This document shows positions 25,242-35,435 of a stretch of 64,000 bases of DNA, piece after piece. Numbering within the stretch: the first letter of the stretch is position 1; each line of letters begins with the position of its first letter. The stretch spans positions 496,001 to 560,000 of the forward strand of contig NZ_LMID01000001.1 of the NCBI RefSeq assembly GCF_001428605.1, in the 5' to 3' direction. The notes beneath the pieces were generated by a model, which ran no database searches, was not told where the DNA came from, and saw only the letters and a list, made by a program, of their open reading frames with translations. A program made the translations under genes and the position numbers. This DNA is from Sphingomonas sp. Root720 (GTDB taxonomy: Bacteria; Pseudomonadota; Alphaproteobacteria; Sphingomonadales; Sphingomonadaceae).

Positions 25242-26153
25242 TCAGAAACCGCCGGCACGCCCCACATTGGAGGGCAGCGCCTTGCCCATCACGCCGGCGA
25301 ACCATGTGTTGACCGCAATCGCGCGCTCCAGGTCGATACCGGTCGGCACCCCCGAGCGCTCGAACAGGTATATGAGGTCCTCGGTCGCGACGTTACCGGT
25401 CGCGCCGGGCGCGAAGGGGCAGCCGCCGAGTCCGCCCAGCGAGCTGTCGAGCACGTCGGCGCCCGCCTGCCACGCCGCCCAGGCATTGGCGACGCCGGTC
25501 GCGCGGGTATCGTGGAAATGGGCGCGCAGGCGGATGTCGGCGGGCAGCAGCTCGCGCAGCCGGCCGATCAGGTCGCTCACCTGCCCCGGCACCGCGACCC
25601 CGATCGTGTCGGCCACCGCGATCTCGACCGGTGCCGCCTCGGCCAGCCGCCGGGCGATGTCGATCACCCGGTCGGCGGGGACATGCTTTTCGAACGGGCA
25701 GCCGAAGGCGACCGCGATGGTGACTTGTGCGACCAGCCCCTCGCGCTTCGCCAGCGCCAGCATCGCGATATTCTCGGCGACCGACTGGGCCGATGTCTGG
25801 CCCTGGTTCGCGGTGCCGAAGGCGTCGCTGGCGACGGTGACGCAGCCGGCCTCGTCGACGCCGCGCTTGTTGCCCTCGCGCGACTGCGCGGCGCGCTCGA
25901 CGCCCTTCCGGTTGAGGCACAGGCCGATATAGCTGATGTCGTCCCGGTCGGGCAGCGCGGCGATCACCTCGGGCGTGTCGGCCATCTGCGGCACGCGCTT
26001 CGGGTTGACGAAGCTGCCCACCTCGAAGCGCCGCGCTCCGGCCTCGATCATCCGGCCGATCAGTGCGACCTTATCCGCCGTCGACACCAGCATGCTTTCA
26101 TTCTGCAGGCCGTCGCGCGGGCTGACCTCCACGATCTGCAATGTCCGGTTCAT
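25242..26153 (-). CDS. Hydroxymethylglutaryl-CoA lyase family protein
   Basis: A 303-residue TIM-barrel retro-aldolase of the HMG-CoA lyase family. The metal and substrate motif is VEVSPRDGLQNE (Arg13, Asp14); metal-binding His residues lie in RAHFHDTRATG; the mobile-loop catalytic Cys is about 245 in GGLGGCPFAPGATGN. The reaction would split a 3-hydroxy-3-methyl-acyl-CoA into acetyl-CoA plus a ketone/ketoacid, or a related aldol product. Inside a ring/branch degradation operon it may use a substrate other than HMG-CoA. Start and stop overlap the flanking OYE gene by 4 nt. Confidence 0.88.
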   Translation of the reverse strand: MNRTLQIVEVSPRDGLQNESMLVSTADKVALIGRMIEAGARRFEVGSFVNPKRVPQMADTPEVIAALPDRDDISYIGLCLNRKGVERAAQSREGNKRGVDEAGCVTVASDAFGTANQGQTSAQSVAENIAMLALAKREGLVAQVTIAVAFGCPFEKHVPADRVIDIARRLAEAAPVEIAVADTIGVAVPGQVSDLIGRLRELLPADIRLRAHFHDTRATGVANAWAAWQAGADVLDSSLGGLGGCPFAPGATGNVATEDLIYLFERSGVPTGIDLERAIAVNTWFAGVMGKALPSNVGRAGGF

Positions 26154-27250
26154 GCGTCTTCCTGCTCCTCGACGACAAACCCGTCCCAGGTCGCCATATA
26201 ATCGATGAAGTGCCCACCGAGCCCCTCGCGTGCCAGATGGGCGCGGGTGACGGGGAAGGGCGCGCTGAGGAAATCGGCATCCTCGCCGACCCGCCGCGCG
26301 AAATCATGATGAAGGATCGCCCCCCGGCCGATCAGGACGAAGTCTGCGCCATGGTCGATGCAGCGCCGCGCATTGGCGCCCGCCGTCAGCTTGCCCGCGA
26401 CCCCCAACCGGACGCCGTGCCGATCGAGGTCGGTGAACCAGTCCATCAGCACGCGATCCTGGAAGGCGGGGTCCTCGGGCTTCTTGAACGTGTCCCAGCA
26501 GGAGATGTCGATACTGTCCACCCTGCCCTCGCGCATCAGCCGAGCGGCCAGCGCGCGGGTCTCGCCGAGGTCGACGCCATAGCGTTCGGGCGACAACCGG
26601 ACGCCGATCTGGAAATCGGGCCGCGCCCGATCGCGCAGCCCTGCAATCACATCGAGCAGCGCGCGCGCCCGGTTCTCGGGCGAACCGCCATAGCGGTCGC
26701 TGCGCTGGTTGCGGCGAACATCGAGGAACTGACAGAGCAGATAGCCATGCGCACCGTGCACCTCGACCCCGTCGAAGCCGGCGCGTTCGGCGCGCAGCCC
26801 GGCCTCGATGAAATCCTCGATGGCCTGCTCGACCTCGCCGGTGGAAAGCCCGCGGACGCCGCGCGCGGGATCGTCGACCACGCCGACCGGCGCTTCGCCG
26901 ATCAGGTCGCCTGCCGCGCGCATCCCCGAATGCTGGAGCTGAACCGACGACACCGCCCCCGCCGCGCGCAGGTCGCGCGCCAGCCGCTCGAGGCCGGGCA
27001 GGTGGATATCGTCATGCACGCCGAGCTGGCGGGGAAATCCCTTACCCAGCGGATGGGTGGTCGCGGCACAGGTCATCACCATGCCGAAGCCCCCCGCCGC
27101 ACGCTTCACCAGCCAGCGATGCTCGTCCTCGCTGATCGTGCCGTCGTCGTTGCTCTGGAGATTGGTCAGCGGCGCCAGCGCGAGCCGGTTGGCCATCGCC
27201 GGCCCGCGGCGGAAATCAACGCGATCGGTCAGCGAAACGGTGGCGTTCAC
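26150..27250 (-). CDS. NADH:flavin oxidoreductase / old yellow enzyme family
   Basis: A 366-residue FMN TIM-barrel ene-reductase without the C-terminal FeS/FAD part. Visible motifs are ALAPLTNLQSNDDG near the start, VQLQHSGMR (about residue 95), VEVHGAHGYLLCQFLDVRRNQRSDRYGGSPENR with the catalytic-site His pair, and the phosphate-binding VLIGRGAI near the C-terminus. It probably reduces an activated C=C bond of an enone or enoyl-CoA. All candidate starts are GTG; I prefer 27250 because its GTGA overlaps the RibBA stop by 4 nt. Confidence 0.88.
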   Translation of the reverse strand: MNATVSLTDRVDFRRGPAMANRLALAPLTNLQSNDDGTISEDEHRWLVKRAAGGFGMVMTCAATTHPLGKGFPRQLGVHDDIHLPGLERLARDLRAAGAVSSVQLQHSGMRAAGDLIGEAPVGVVDDPARGVRGLSTGEVEQAIEDFIEAGLRAERAGFDGVEVHGAHGYLLCQFLDVRRNQRSDRYGGSPENRARALLDVIAGLRDRARPDFQIGVRLSPERYGVDLGETRALAARLMREGRVDSIDISCWDTFKKPEDPAFQDRVLMDWFTDLDRHGVRLGVAGKLTAGANARRCIDHGADFVLIGRGAILHHDFARRVGEDADFLSAPFPVTRAHLAREGLGGHFIDYMATWDGFVVEEQEDA

Positions 27251-28398
27251 TGGATCCACCCGCCCTGAATCCACGTCCTCGGCGCGGTGGTGAGCATCGG
27301 ACGATGCCCGACGACGTCGAGCGCGAAGCCCCGCAGCGCGACCAGGGTGCGCGGAGAGTTGGTGAGCAGGACCATGTCGTGGACACCCAGCGCCGACAAT
27401 ATCTGCGCGCCGACGCCATAGTCGCGCAACTCCTCCAGGTCGCTGCGCGCCGGGCTCTCGCCGGATTTGCCGCGGACGAAGCGGGTCAGAATGTTCGGCA
27501 TCTGCTGGGTGATCATCACGATCACCCCGGCGCCCTCGCGCGCGATCTCGGCCATCGCGCTCTGGAGCAGGCCGTGGCGCTCGCCCTCCACTCCCAGCAT
27601 GTCGGTGAACACGTCGACGACGTGCATCCGCACGAGGGTCGGCTTGTCGGGATCGACATGGCCCTTCACCAGCGTCAGCATCTCGCTGTCATAGGCCTTG
27701 TTGCGGAAGGTGACGGCGGTCCAGTCGCCGCCGAAGATGCTATGGAACGACGCCTCGCCCACCCGCTCCAGATTATGGTCGCGGCGCAGGCGATAGGCGA
27801 TCAGGTCGCGGATCGTGCCGATCTTCAAGCCGTGGCGGCTGGCGAAGCCGACCAGGTCGTCCATCCGCGCCATCGTTCCGTCGTCCTTCATGATCTCGCA
27901 GATCACGCCCGACGGGTTGAGGCCCGCGAGCCGCGAGATGTCGACCGCCGCCTCGGTGTGGCCGGCGCGGACCAGCACGCCGCCGTCGCGCGCGATCAGC
28001 GGGAAGACATGGCCCGGCGTGACGATCGCGCCGGGGCCGTGCGACGAATCGATCGCGGTGGCGCTCGTCCGGGCGCGGTCGGCGGCCGAGATGCCGGTGG
28101 TCACGCCCTCGCGCGCCTCGATCGAGACGGTGAAGGCGGTCTCATAGGCCGAGCGGTTGTCGCGGCTCATCAGGTCGAGCCCGAGCTCGGCGATCCGCGC
28201 GCGGGTCATCGACAGGCAGATCAGCCCCCGCCCCTCGCGCGCCATGAAGTTGACCGCCTCGGGCGTCGCCATCTGCGCGGGGATGACGAGGTCGCCCTCA
28301 TTCTCCCGGTCCTCGTCGTCGACCAGGATGAACATGCGCCCGTTGCGCGCCTCGTCGATGATCTCCTCGATCGTGGCAATGGCTGCCGCATCGGCCAT
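27247..28398 (-). CDS. ribB: 3,4-dihydroxy-2-butanone-4-phosphate synthase with degenerate GTP cyclohydrolase II domain
   Basis: A 383-residue RibBA-shaped protein. The N-terminal RibB domain is intact: [12 protein letters not shown] (about 27-38), [35 protein letters not shown] and GVICEIM. It makes a riboflavin precursor from ribulose 5-phosphate. The C-terminal third matches RibA in layout, but the three zinc cysteines and the RQEGRGIGL motif are missing, so GTP cyclohydrolase II activity is unlikely. It lies between two flavoenzyme genes (1 nt after the FAD dehydrogenase, overlapping the OYE), suggesting local flavin supply. Such one-sided RibBA proteins are known in alphaproteobacteria. 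Confidence 0.9.
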   Translation of the reverse strand: MADAAAIATIEEIIDEARNGRMFILVDDEDRENEGDLVIPAQMATPEAVNFMAREGRGLICLSMTRARIAELGLDLMSRDNRSAYETAFTVSIEAREGVTTGISAADRARTSATAIDSSHGPGAIVTPGHVFPLIARDGGVLVRAGHTEAAVDISRLAGLNPSGVICEIMKDDGTMARMDDLVGFASRHGLKIGTIRDLIAYRLRRDHNLERVGEASFHSIFGGDWTAVTFRNKAYDSEMLTLVKGHVDPDKPTLVRMHVVDVFTDMLGVEGERHGLLQSAMAEIAREGAGVIVMITQQMPNILTRFVRGKSGESPARSDLEELRDYGVGAQILSALGVHDMVLLTNSPRTLVALRGFALDVVGHRPMLTTAPRTWIQGGWIQ

Positions 28399-28399
28399 G

Positions 28400-30070
28400 T
28401 CAGGCGACCTTCGCAGGGCGGCGCTCGTTCCGCGCCTGTGCCGCGCGGGCGGCGTGGCGACCTGCGCGCCGCCCCGAAAAGACCCCGTCGGCGATCGACA
28501 GGCCGCTGATATAGCCGTTCGAATGCAGCCCCACCGCGGCCATGCCGGCGGCGTAGAGTCCAGGGATCGCCGCGCCGTCCTCGCGCAGCACCTCGCCGCT
28601 GTCCTCGTCCACCCTGAGGCCGCCGAGGGTCATGAACTTGGTCAGGGCATGGCGGTTGCTCATGCACATGTTGACGGCATAGAGCGCCCCCTTGCCCAGC
28701 GGCCTGCGCAGCACCTCGGTCTTGCCGACCGCATCGGGCCTGCCCTCGGCGATGTCGAGGTCATGCCGTTCGATCGCGGCCGACAGCGCCGCCGGGTCGA
28801 TGCCGATCCTGCGGGCGAGCGCGGCCGCGTCGCCTCCCCGCCGGGTACCGCCCAGCACATAGTTCGCCAGCATCGGCACCCCGAAATATTTGAACCGCTG
28901 CCAGCCGCAGGTCAGCGCCTCCCAGATCGACTGACGGAAGCTCCGGCCGTTGACGATCAGCCAGGCGTCCCCGTCCGGCTGCTTGGCGATCTCCCCGCCG
29001 ATCATACTGACATAGGCGTCCTCGGGGACGAAGCGGTCGCCCGCGCGGTTGACGATGATGCCTTCGAGCAGTGCCTCGGGCGGGGCGATGTTGCGGGCGA
29101 TGTAGAGCGAGTCCATCCGTCCCGCCGCGCCCCCCGCCGACAGGCCCATCTCCAGGCCCGATCCGTCATTGCCCATAGTGGAAAGCCGGTGGGTGGCGTC
29201 GTAATGCCGGGCGAAAGCGCTGTCGTGGCGATCGATCAGGTCGCGGCTATAGGCAAAGCCGCCGGTGCTGAGGACGACGCCGCCCCGCGCCCGCAGCCGC
29301 AGGGTCGTGCCGTGCCGCTCCTCCATCGCACGCATGGCGCGCAACGCACGTTCGGTACGGCCATGATTGTGCGGCACATAGGGGCTGACCCGCCCGTAGA
29401 GCGCCTGCTGCCTGGCATGCTGCGACGGGTGGAGCGCGACGACCTCGATGCCCAGCACCCTGCCCTGCGGGTCGCAGATCAGGCGATTGGCGCGGGTGTG
29501 GAGCATCGTCGCGATCCCGGCCTCGGCGATCGAGCGGCGCAATGCGGCGATATAATGGGCGCCGCCGAACCCCGCGCCGACCGCGCGGTGGCCGCGCGGC
29601 GACGGCTTGGCCCTGGCGACATAGGCCGGGGATTTCTCGTTGCCCGAATAATAGAGGAACTTGCCCTCGGGCGGATAGGTGATCTTGTCGAGATAGGCCT
29701 CGCCCGAATAGCGGACGCCATGGCCGATCAGCCAGTCGACATCGGCCGCGCTGCCCTCGCAGAAGCGCTCCAGCGTCTCCGGCCTGACGACGTCGCCCAC
29801 CTCGATCCGCAGATAGTCGAGCATGTCCTCGACACGGTCGTCGAAGCCGGCTTCCTTCTGGAAGCGCGTGGCGCCGGCATAGATGACGCCACCGCTATAA
29901 GCGGTGGTCCCACCACCCCCGAAGCGGTCGAGCAGGATGACTTTGACGCCGCTCTCGCGCGCCTGGAGCGCGGCCGATGCGCCGGCGCCGCCGAAGCCCA
30001 CCACCACGACATCGGTCTCGCTGTCCCACGCAATCGCATCACCATCCTCGATCACGATCGGCGCCATCAT
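28400..30070 (-). CDS. FAD-dependent oxidoreductase, fumarate reductase / 3-ketosteroid dehydrogenase superfamily
   Basis: A 556-residue flavoprotein. The dinucleotide loop [14 protein letters not shown] lies near residue 25; [16 protein letters not shown] is the FAD-contact loop of this superfamily; the cap domain follows; the C-terminus carries [31 protein letters not shown], closing the FAD site. It probably inserts or removes a C=C next to a carbonyl, like KstD-type enzymes; substrate unknown. I chose the ATG at 30070, just after AAAGGAGAGGG. It starts an operon with RibBA, OYE, HMG-lyase and NmrA genes. Motif copy C lies 26 nt upstream. Confidence 0.88.
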   Translation of the reverse strand: MMAPIVIEDGDAIAWDSETDVVVVGFGGAGASAALQARESGVKVILLDRFGGGGTTAYSGGVIYAGATRFQKEAGFDDRVEDMLDYLRIEVGDVVRPETLERFCEGSAADVDWLIGHGVRYSGEAYLDKITYPPEGKFLYYSGNEKSPAYVARAKPSPRGHRAVGAGFGGAHYIAALRRSIAEAGIATMLHTRANRLICDPQGRVLGIEVVALHPSQHARQQALYGRVSPYVPHNHGRTERALRAMRAMEERHGTTLRLRARGGVVLSTGGFAYSRDLIDRHDSAFARHYDATHRLSTMGNDGSGLEMGLSAGGAAGRMDSLYIARNIAPPEALLEGIIVNRAGDRFVPEDAYVSMIGGEIAKQPDGDAWLIVNGRSFRQSIWEALTCGWQRFKYFGVPMLANYVLGGTRRGGDAAALARRIGIDPAALSAAIERHDLDIAEGRPDAVGKTEVLRRPLGKGALYAVNMCMSNRHALTKFMTLGGLRVDEDSGEVLREDGAAIPGLYAAGMAAVGLHSNGYISGLSIADGVFSGRRAGRHAARAAQARNERRPAKVA

Positions 30071-30095
30071 CCCTCTCCTTTTCCGATGCATAAAC

Positions 30096-30108
30096 CTTAC
30101 ATCGTTTT
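30096..30108 (+). promoter_or_regulatory. Shared 13-bp operator-like motif, copy C (CTTACATCGTTTT)
   Basis: It lies between the thiolase stop and the FAD-dehydrogenase start, 26 nt upstream of the latter, in an AT-rich stretch (TTTATAATAAG follows). It suggests a promoter of its own for the FAD-dehydrogenase operon. Confidence 0.55.
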
Positions 30109-30143
30109 ATAATAAGCGCGTTGCGCTCTGAAGCCGCCGCTCT

Positions 30144-30157
30144 CCCGCCCTGGCGGG
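30144..30157. terminator. Short GC hairpin after the thiolase gene
   Basis: CCCGC and GCGGG arms with a 4-nt loop, 9 nt beyond the thiolase stop on the minus strand. A weak or partial terminator separating thiolase from the FAD-dehydrogenase operon. Confidence 0.4.
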
Positions 30158-30165
30158 GAAAGAGC

Positions 30166-31341
<1,176 letters not shown>

Positions 31342-31397
31342 GGTCTCTCCGAGAAATCTATCATTGATCGGCAAAGGCATATCAGTCACATATTTGC

Positions 31398-31410
31398 CAA
31401 TCAATGTTAG
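31398..31410 (-). promoter_or_regulatory. Shared 13-bp operator-like motif, copy D (CTAACATTGATTG)
   Basis: Read on the minus strand, in the 102-nt divergent spacer between thiolase (57 nt) and SDR (34 nt). It is followed by an AT-rich stretch, as expected for a promoter. Confidence 0.6.
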
Positions 31411-31443
31411 ATAATTTTTCGCGGTAAAAATATGGAGGAGCGG

Positions 31444-32181
31444 ATGGGCATCGCGGGCAGGACCGTCGTCATCACCGGGGCGAGCAGCGGGATAGGAGAG
31501 GCCGTCGCGCTGCGGCTGGCGCAGGAGGGTGCCGCGGTCGTGCTCGGCGCGCGGCGCGCCGATCGGCTCGACGGCGTGGTCGCCCGGATCGAGGCGCGGG
31601 GCGGGAAAGTGGCGGCGCAGGCCTGCGACGTGACGCGGCGCGCCGATCTCGAAAACCTGGCCGCCCTGGCAATGGCGCGATGCGGCCGCATCGACGGGCT
31701 GATCAACAATGCCGGCGTCATGCCGATCTCGCGGCTCGACATGTTCGACGTCGATGGCTGGGACCGCACGATCGACACCAACATCAAGGGCGTCCTCTAC
31801 GCGATCGCCGCCGTGCTGCCGCAGATGAAGGCGCAGAAGAGCGGCCATATCATCTCGATCGCATCGGTCGCGGGGCACAAGATCAACGGCGGATCGGCGG
31901 TCTACGCCGCGTCCAAATTCTCGGTGCGCGTGATTTCCGAGGCGCTGCGCCAGGAAGTGACGGCCGACGGCATCCGCGTGACCATCATCTCCCCCGGCGC
32001 GACGCAGAGCGAATTGTTCGAGAAGATCGACGACCCCGCCTCGCAGAAGCGGCTCGAGGGCGCGTCGGAGATCGCCCTGCCCGCCGACAGCGTCGCACGG
32101 GCGATCCTTTACGCTATGAACGAGCCCGATGCCGTCGACATCAACGAGATCGTGATACGCCCCCAGGCGCAAGAAATGTGA
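31444..32181 (+). CDS. SDR family NAD(P)-dependent oxidoreductase
   Basis: A 245-residue classical SDR: TGASSGIGEAVAL cofactor loop, INNAGV, Ser in IISIASVAGH and YAASK. It resembles the YdfG/serine-dehydrogenase-like clade (NADP-type Arg after the second beta strand: GARRADRL). I start it at the second ATG because the first (31432) overlaps the GGAGGAG ribosome-binding site. A 13-nt gap separates it from the alpha/beta hydrolase. Confidence 0.9.
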   Translation: MGIAGRTVVITGASSGIGEAVALRLAQEGAAVVLGARRADRLDGVVARIEARGGKVAAQACDVTRRADLENLAALAMARCGRIDGLINNAGVMPISRLDMFDVDGWDRTIDTNIKGVLYAIAAVLPQMKAQKSGHIISIASVAGHKINGGSAVYAASKFSVRVISEALRQEVTADGIRVTIISPGATQSELFEKIDDPASQKRLEGASEIALPADSVARAILYAMNEPDAVDINEIVIRPQAQEM

Positions 32182-32194
32182 TCGGGAGAGAGAC

Positions 32195-32917
32195 ATGGCA
32201 AACGACGCGCCCATCCTGCTCATCCACGGCGGCTGCCATCGCGGCGATTGCTGGCGGCTGTTGATCCCCGCTCTGCAGGCGCTCGGACGGGAGGCGGTGG
32301 CGATAGACCTGCCTGGTCATGGCCGCGACCCCGAAACCGATCCGCTGCCCAGGACGCTCGACGATGGAATAGCCGCCACGCTTGCGGCCCTGCGTACGTT
32401 CGACCGGCCGGCGCTGCTGGTCGGCCACTCGCTGGGCGGCATGACGATTTCGGGCGCGACCGAACAGGCGCCGGATCTGGTCGAACGACTCGTCTATATC
32501 TCGGCCCTGCTGCCGCGCGACGGCGACAGCGGCGCCGCGCTGGCGGCCACGCCCGGCCTGCGCGCCGAGGTCGGCAGCTATATGCTCGACGACGGGCTGC
32601 GGGTCGGCGTGAAGCCCGAGGAGGCCGGCCGCCTGTTCTACGCCGACTGCGCGGAAGATGTCGCGGCGGCCGCGACGCAGGCGTTGGTGCCGACCGACCT
32701 GAGCTACATGACCACGACGGTGACGCTGTCGACAGACAGCTTCGGCCGCGTCCCCAAGACCTATGTCCATTGCCTGCGCGACCAGGCGATCGAGATGCGC
32801 GCGCAGATCAGCTTCCGCTCGGCCGCGCCCGGCGTCGAGGTGCGCGAGATCGACGCCAGTCACTCGCCCTTCCTGTCGCGCCCGGCTGAGCTGGCGGCGC
32901 TACTGGCGGGGCTTTAG
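32195..32917 (+). CDS. Alpha/beta fold hydrolase (salicylate-esterase/hydroxynitrile-lyase-like)
   Basis: A 240-residue small alpha/beta hydrolase. ILLIHGGCHRGDCW starts the fold, the nucleophile elbow is VGHSLGGMT (Ser about 79), and a His lies in EIDASHSPFLSRP near the C-terminus. The compact size and the PGHGRDPE segment resemble plant-type methylesterase/hydroxynitrile lyase relatives, which in bacteria act on esters or lactones. It has a good RBS (GGGAGAGAG) and is convergent with the SDR at 32939. Confidence 0.88.
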   Translation: MANDAPILLIHGGCHRGDCWRLLIPALQALGREAVAIDLPGHGRDPETDPLPRTLDDGIAATLAALRTFDRPALLVGHSLGGMTISGATEQAPDLVERLVYISALLPRDGDSGAALAATPGLRAEVGSYMLDDGLRVGVKPEEAGRLFYADCAEDVAAAATQALVPTDLSYMTTTVTLSTDSFGRVPKTYVHCLRDQAIEMRAQISFRSAAPGVEVREIDASHSPFLSRPAELAALLAGL

Positions 32918-32938
32918 GCCGTCCGTCGGGGTCGAAAC

Positions 32939-33718
32939 TCAGCGCGGCGCCATCCGGATCGCGCCGTCCAGCCGGACATGCTCGCCGTTGAAATAGCTGT
33001 TCCGGCACATCTCCAGCACCAGCGAGGCATATTCGGGCGGCGCGCCGAAGCGCTTCGGGAAGGGCACGCTGGCGGCCAGCGAGTCCTTCACATGATCGGG
33101 CGCAGCGTTCATCAGCGGGGTGCTGAAGATGCCCGGCAGGATCGCGTTGACGCGGATGCCGTCATCCATCAGGTCGCGCGCCACCGGCAGGGTCAGGGCG
33201 ACGATGCCGCCCTTCGATGCCGAATAGGCGGCCTGCCCCGCCTGGCCGTCCTGCGCCGCGGCGGAAGCGGTGTTGACGATCACGCCGCGCTCGCCGTCCT
33301 CCATCGTATCGAGCGTCAGCATTCCCGCCGCCGACTTGGCGATGCAGCGGAAGGTGCCGACCAGGTTGATCTGGATGATCCTGTCGAAATCGGCGAGCGG
33401 GAAGTGGCGGATCGTGCCGTCCTTGCGCGAGCGCGCAGCCGTCTTGATCGCATTGCCGGTGCCGGCGCAGTTGACGAGGACGCGTTCCTGGCCATGCGTC
33501 GCGCGCGCCTTCTCGAAGCCGGCATCGACCGAGGCGTCGTCGGTGACGTCGACCGCGCAGAAGGTCCCACCGATCGCGGCGGCGACCGCTTCGCCCGCGT
33601 CCCGGTTAAGATCGAAGATCGCGACCTTCACCCCATTGGCCGCGAGCAGCCGTGCCGTCGCCTCGCCCAGGCCACTCGCGCCACCGGTGACGACCGCTGC
33701 TGTTCCCTTCAGTTCCAT
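32939..33718 (-). CDS. SDR, 3-hydroxyacyl-CoA dehydrogenase type II-like
   Basis: A 259-residue SDR: AVVTGGASGLGEAT loop, Asp at the end of the second strand (IFDLNRD, NAD preference), NCAGTGNAIKT, Ser in VIVNTASAAAQDGQ and YSASK. The Asp/Asn pattern and DGQAGQAAYSASKGGI are those of HSD10-like 3-hydroxyacyl-CoA (2-methyl-3-hydroxybutyryl-CoA) dehydrogenases. It is last in the operon SDR - crotonase - multifunctional enzyme - SDR and could supply the dehydrogenase step that the multifunctional enzyme may have lost. Confidence 0.9.
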   Translation of the reverse strand: MELKGTAAVVTGGASGLGEATARLLAANGVKVAIFDLNRDAGEAVAAAIGGTFCAVDVTDDASVDAGFEKARATHGQERVLVNCAGTGNAIKTAARSRKDGTIRHFPLADFDRIIQINLVGTFRCIAKSAAGMLTLDTMEDGERGVIVNTASAAAQDGQAGQAAYSASKGGIVALTLPVARDLMDDGIRVNAILPGIFSTPLMNAAPDHVKDSLAASVPFPKRFGAPPEYASLVLEMCRNSYFNGEHVRLDGAIRMAPR

Positions 33719-33758
33719 GGCTTTACCTCTTGATCCTCATGTGAAATCCGTGCGGCGA

Positions 33759-35411
33759 TCAGGCCGCGTGAAATGAGCCGTTCTCGGCGGCCAGCCTGCG
33801 CAGCAGCGGCGAGACGCCGTCCGCGCCCGACCCCTGTTCCAGCGTCGCGACGACCGACTTCAGCCCGGCCAGGTCCGCCCAGAACAGCGGACCGCCCTGC
33901 CATGCGGGCCAGCCGAAGCCGAGCACCATCGCGACGTCGACATCGGAGGCGCGCAACGCGACGCCGTCCTCGACGATGCGCGCGCCTTCGTTGACGATCG
34001 GGGCGAGCAGCCGCCGGACGATGGCGGCATCGCCGCTCTCGGAGCCCTCGCCCCCGCCCTCGACGGGGCCGAACAGGCCGGGCGGAAAGCCGAACCCGGT
34101 CATTGCCCGATCGATCGCGCGGGCAGAAGCGCCCTCTTCCCGCAAGGAGTCTGCCGCCGCGCGGCCCGCCGCGAGCGCCCGCGTCCCGATCAGGCCGGGC
34201 GTTCCCGACGATACCACCGGCACCCGCCCAAGCTTGCGGGCCAGCGCCAACGCGGTGGCAAGCGCGACATCGCCGGTCCGGGGGCCGCGCCCGATCTCCA
34301 GCAGGCGATTGCCCGCGACCGGCGGCAGATGCAGGCCGATGACGCCCTCGGATCGCCCGGTCCGTTCCGCCACCGCGTCGATGTCCGCCATGGGATCGGC
34401 GACCACGATCAGGTCGGCAGCGGCGCCGTCCGATACCACCGGCAGCGAGAGGGTCTCGAAGGCTCGGCGAAGCGCATCGGCCCGATCGCCATCGCCGAGC
34501 ACCGACACCGACGCCGAAGCAAGTGGCCGGACCTCTCGGCCGATGCCCGGCACCTTCGCCGCTGCCCGCTCGGCGAAGAATATGTGCCGCTGCGCCAGCG
34601 ACTCGCTGCTCTCCATCAACTCCTCGAACAGCGCCTGTTCGACCGCACGCCCTTCGTCGAAGGGTAGCCGGGTCGAGGCCTCGATCGCCCGGAGGATATG
34701 GCCCGGCGCCTTGTAGCCGACGAAGCTGGCGGCATGATCGGCGCGAACCCGGGCGAAGAACGCGCTGGCGGCGGCGGCGGTGATGTCGGGCGCCCGATCC
34801 CGGGTGCGCGGCAAGCCGCCCTCGGATGCGGCCTTGCGCGCCATCGCGATCGCGGCCTCGCGCAGGTTGTCGTCCGCAACCGCATCGATCAGCCCGATCT
34901 CCTTCGCCTTGGGCGCGCCGACCGGCCGGCCCGACAGCATCAGGTCGACGGCGGCGGCGACGCCGACGAGGCGGGGTGTACGCTGGGTGCCGCCCGCGCC
35001 GGGCAGAAGTCCCAGCTGGACCTCCGGCAGGCCGAGCTTCGCGTCGGCGGCGGCGACCCGGTAATGACAGGCCAGCGCGAGTTCGAGCCCGCCCCCCAGC
35101 GCGGTGCCGTGGATCGCGGCGACGATCGGCTTGGGCGACGCATCCATGCGCGCATAGATATTATTGAGGCCCGGCCCGGCAATGACGCCGGTGAACTCGG
35201 CGATATCGGCACCGGCGAAGAAGGTCCGGCCGTCGCAGGCGATGACGATCGCCTTGACCGCGTCCGACGCGATCGCGCGGCCCAGCGCCTCGTACAACCC
35301 CGACCGCACCGCATAGCCGAGCGCGTTGACCGGCGGGGAGTCGGAGACGATCAGTGCGACGCCGTCACGGACGGCTTCACTGACGACGGATGCGGTAGCA
35401 GTATCGGTCAT
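33759..35411 (-). CDS. Multifunctional enoyl-CoA hydratase / 3-hydroxyacyl-CoA dehydrogenase (FadJ-like), degenerate dehydrogenase part
   Basis: A 550-residue protein of FadB/FadJ type but about 150 residues shorter. The N-terminal crotonase domain is complete, with both hydratase glutamates (ALGGGLELALACHY; GLPEVQLGLLPGAGGTQR). The NAD domain is reduced: where GxGxxG is expected there is SVLGDGDRADAL, and the region to GLHLPPVAGNRLLEI is shortened; the 3HAD C-terminal domain (VVSSGTPGLIGTR; FGWPAWQGGPLFW) remains. Hydratase activity is likely, dehydrogenase doubtful. Lies 24 nt after the upstream crotonase gene. Confidence 0.9.
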   Translation of the reverse strand: MTDTATASVVSEAVRDGVALIVSDSPPVNALGYAVRSGLYEALGRAIASDAVKAIVIACDGRTFFAGADIAEFTGVIAGPGLNNIYARMDASPKPIVAAIHGTALGGGLELALACHYRVAAADAKLGLPEVQLGLLPGAGGTQRTPRLVGVAAAVDLMLSGRPVGAPKAKEIGLIDAVADDNLREAAIAMARKAASEGGLPRTRDRAPDITAAAASAFFARVRADHAASFVGYKAPGHILRAIEASTRLPFDEGRAVEQALFEELMESSESLAQRHIFFAERAAAKVPGIGREVRPLASASVSVLGDGDRADALRRAFETLSLPVVSDGAAADLIVVADPMADIDAVAERTGRSEGVIGLHLPPVAGNRLLEIGRGPRTGDVALATALALARKLGRVPVVSSGTPGLIGTRALAAGRAAADSLREEGASARAIDRAMTGFGFPPGLFGPVEGGGEGSESGDAAIVRRLLAPIVNEGARIVEDGVALRASDVDVAMVLGFGWPAWQGGPLFWADLAGLKSVVATLEQGSGADGVSPLLRRLAAENGSFHAA

Positions 35412-35435
35412 AGATGCTCCGGCGGGGCGATCGGC

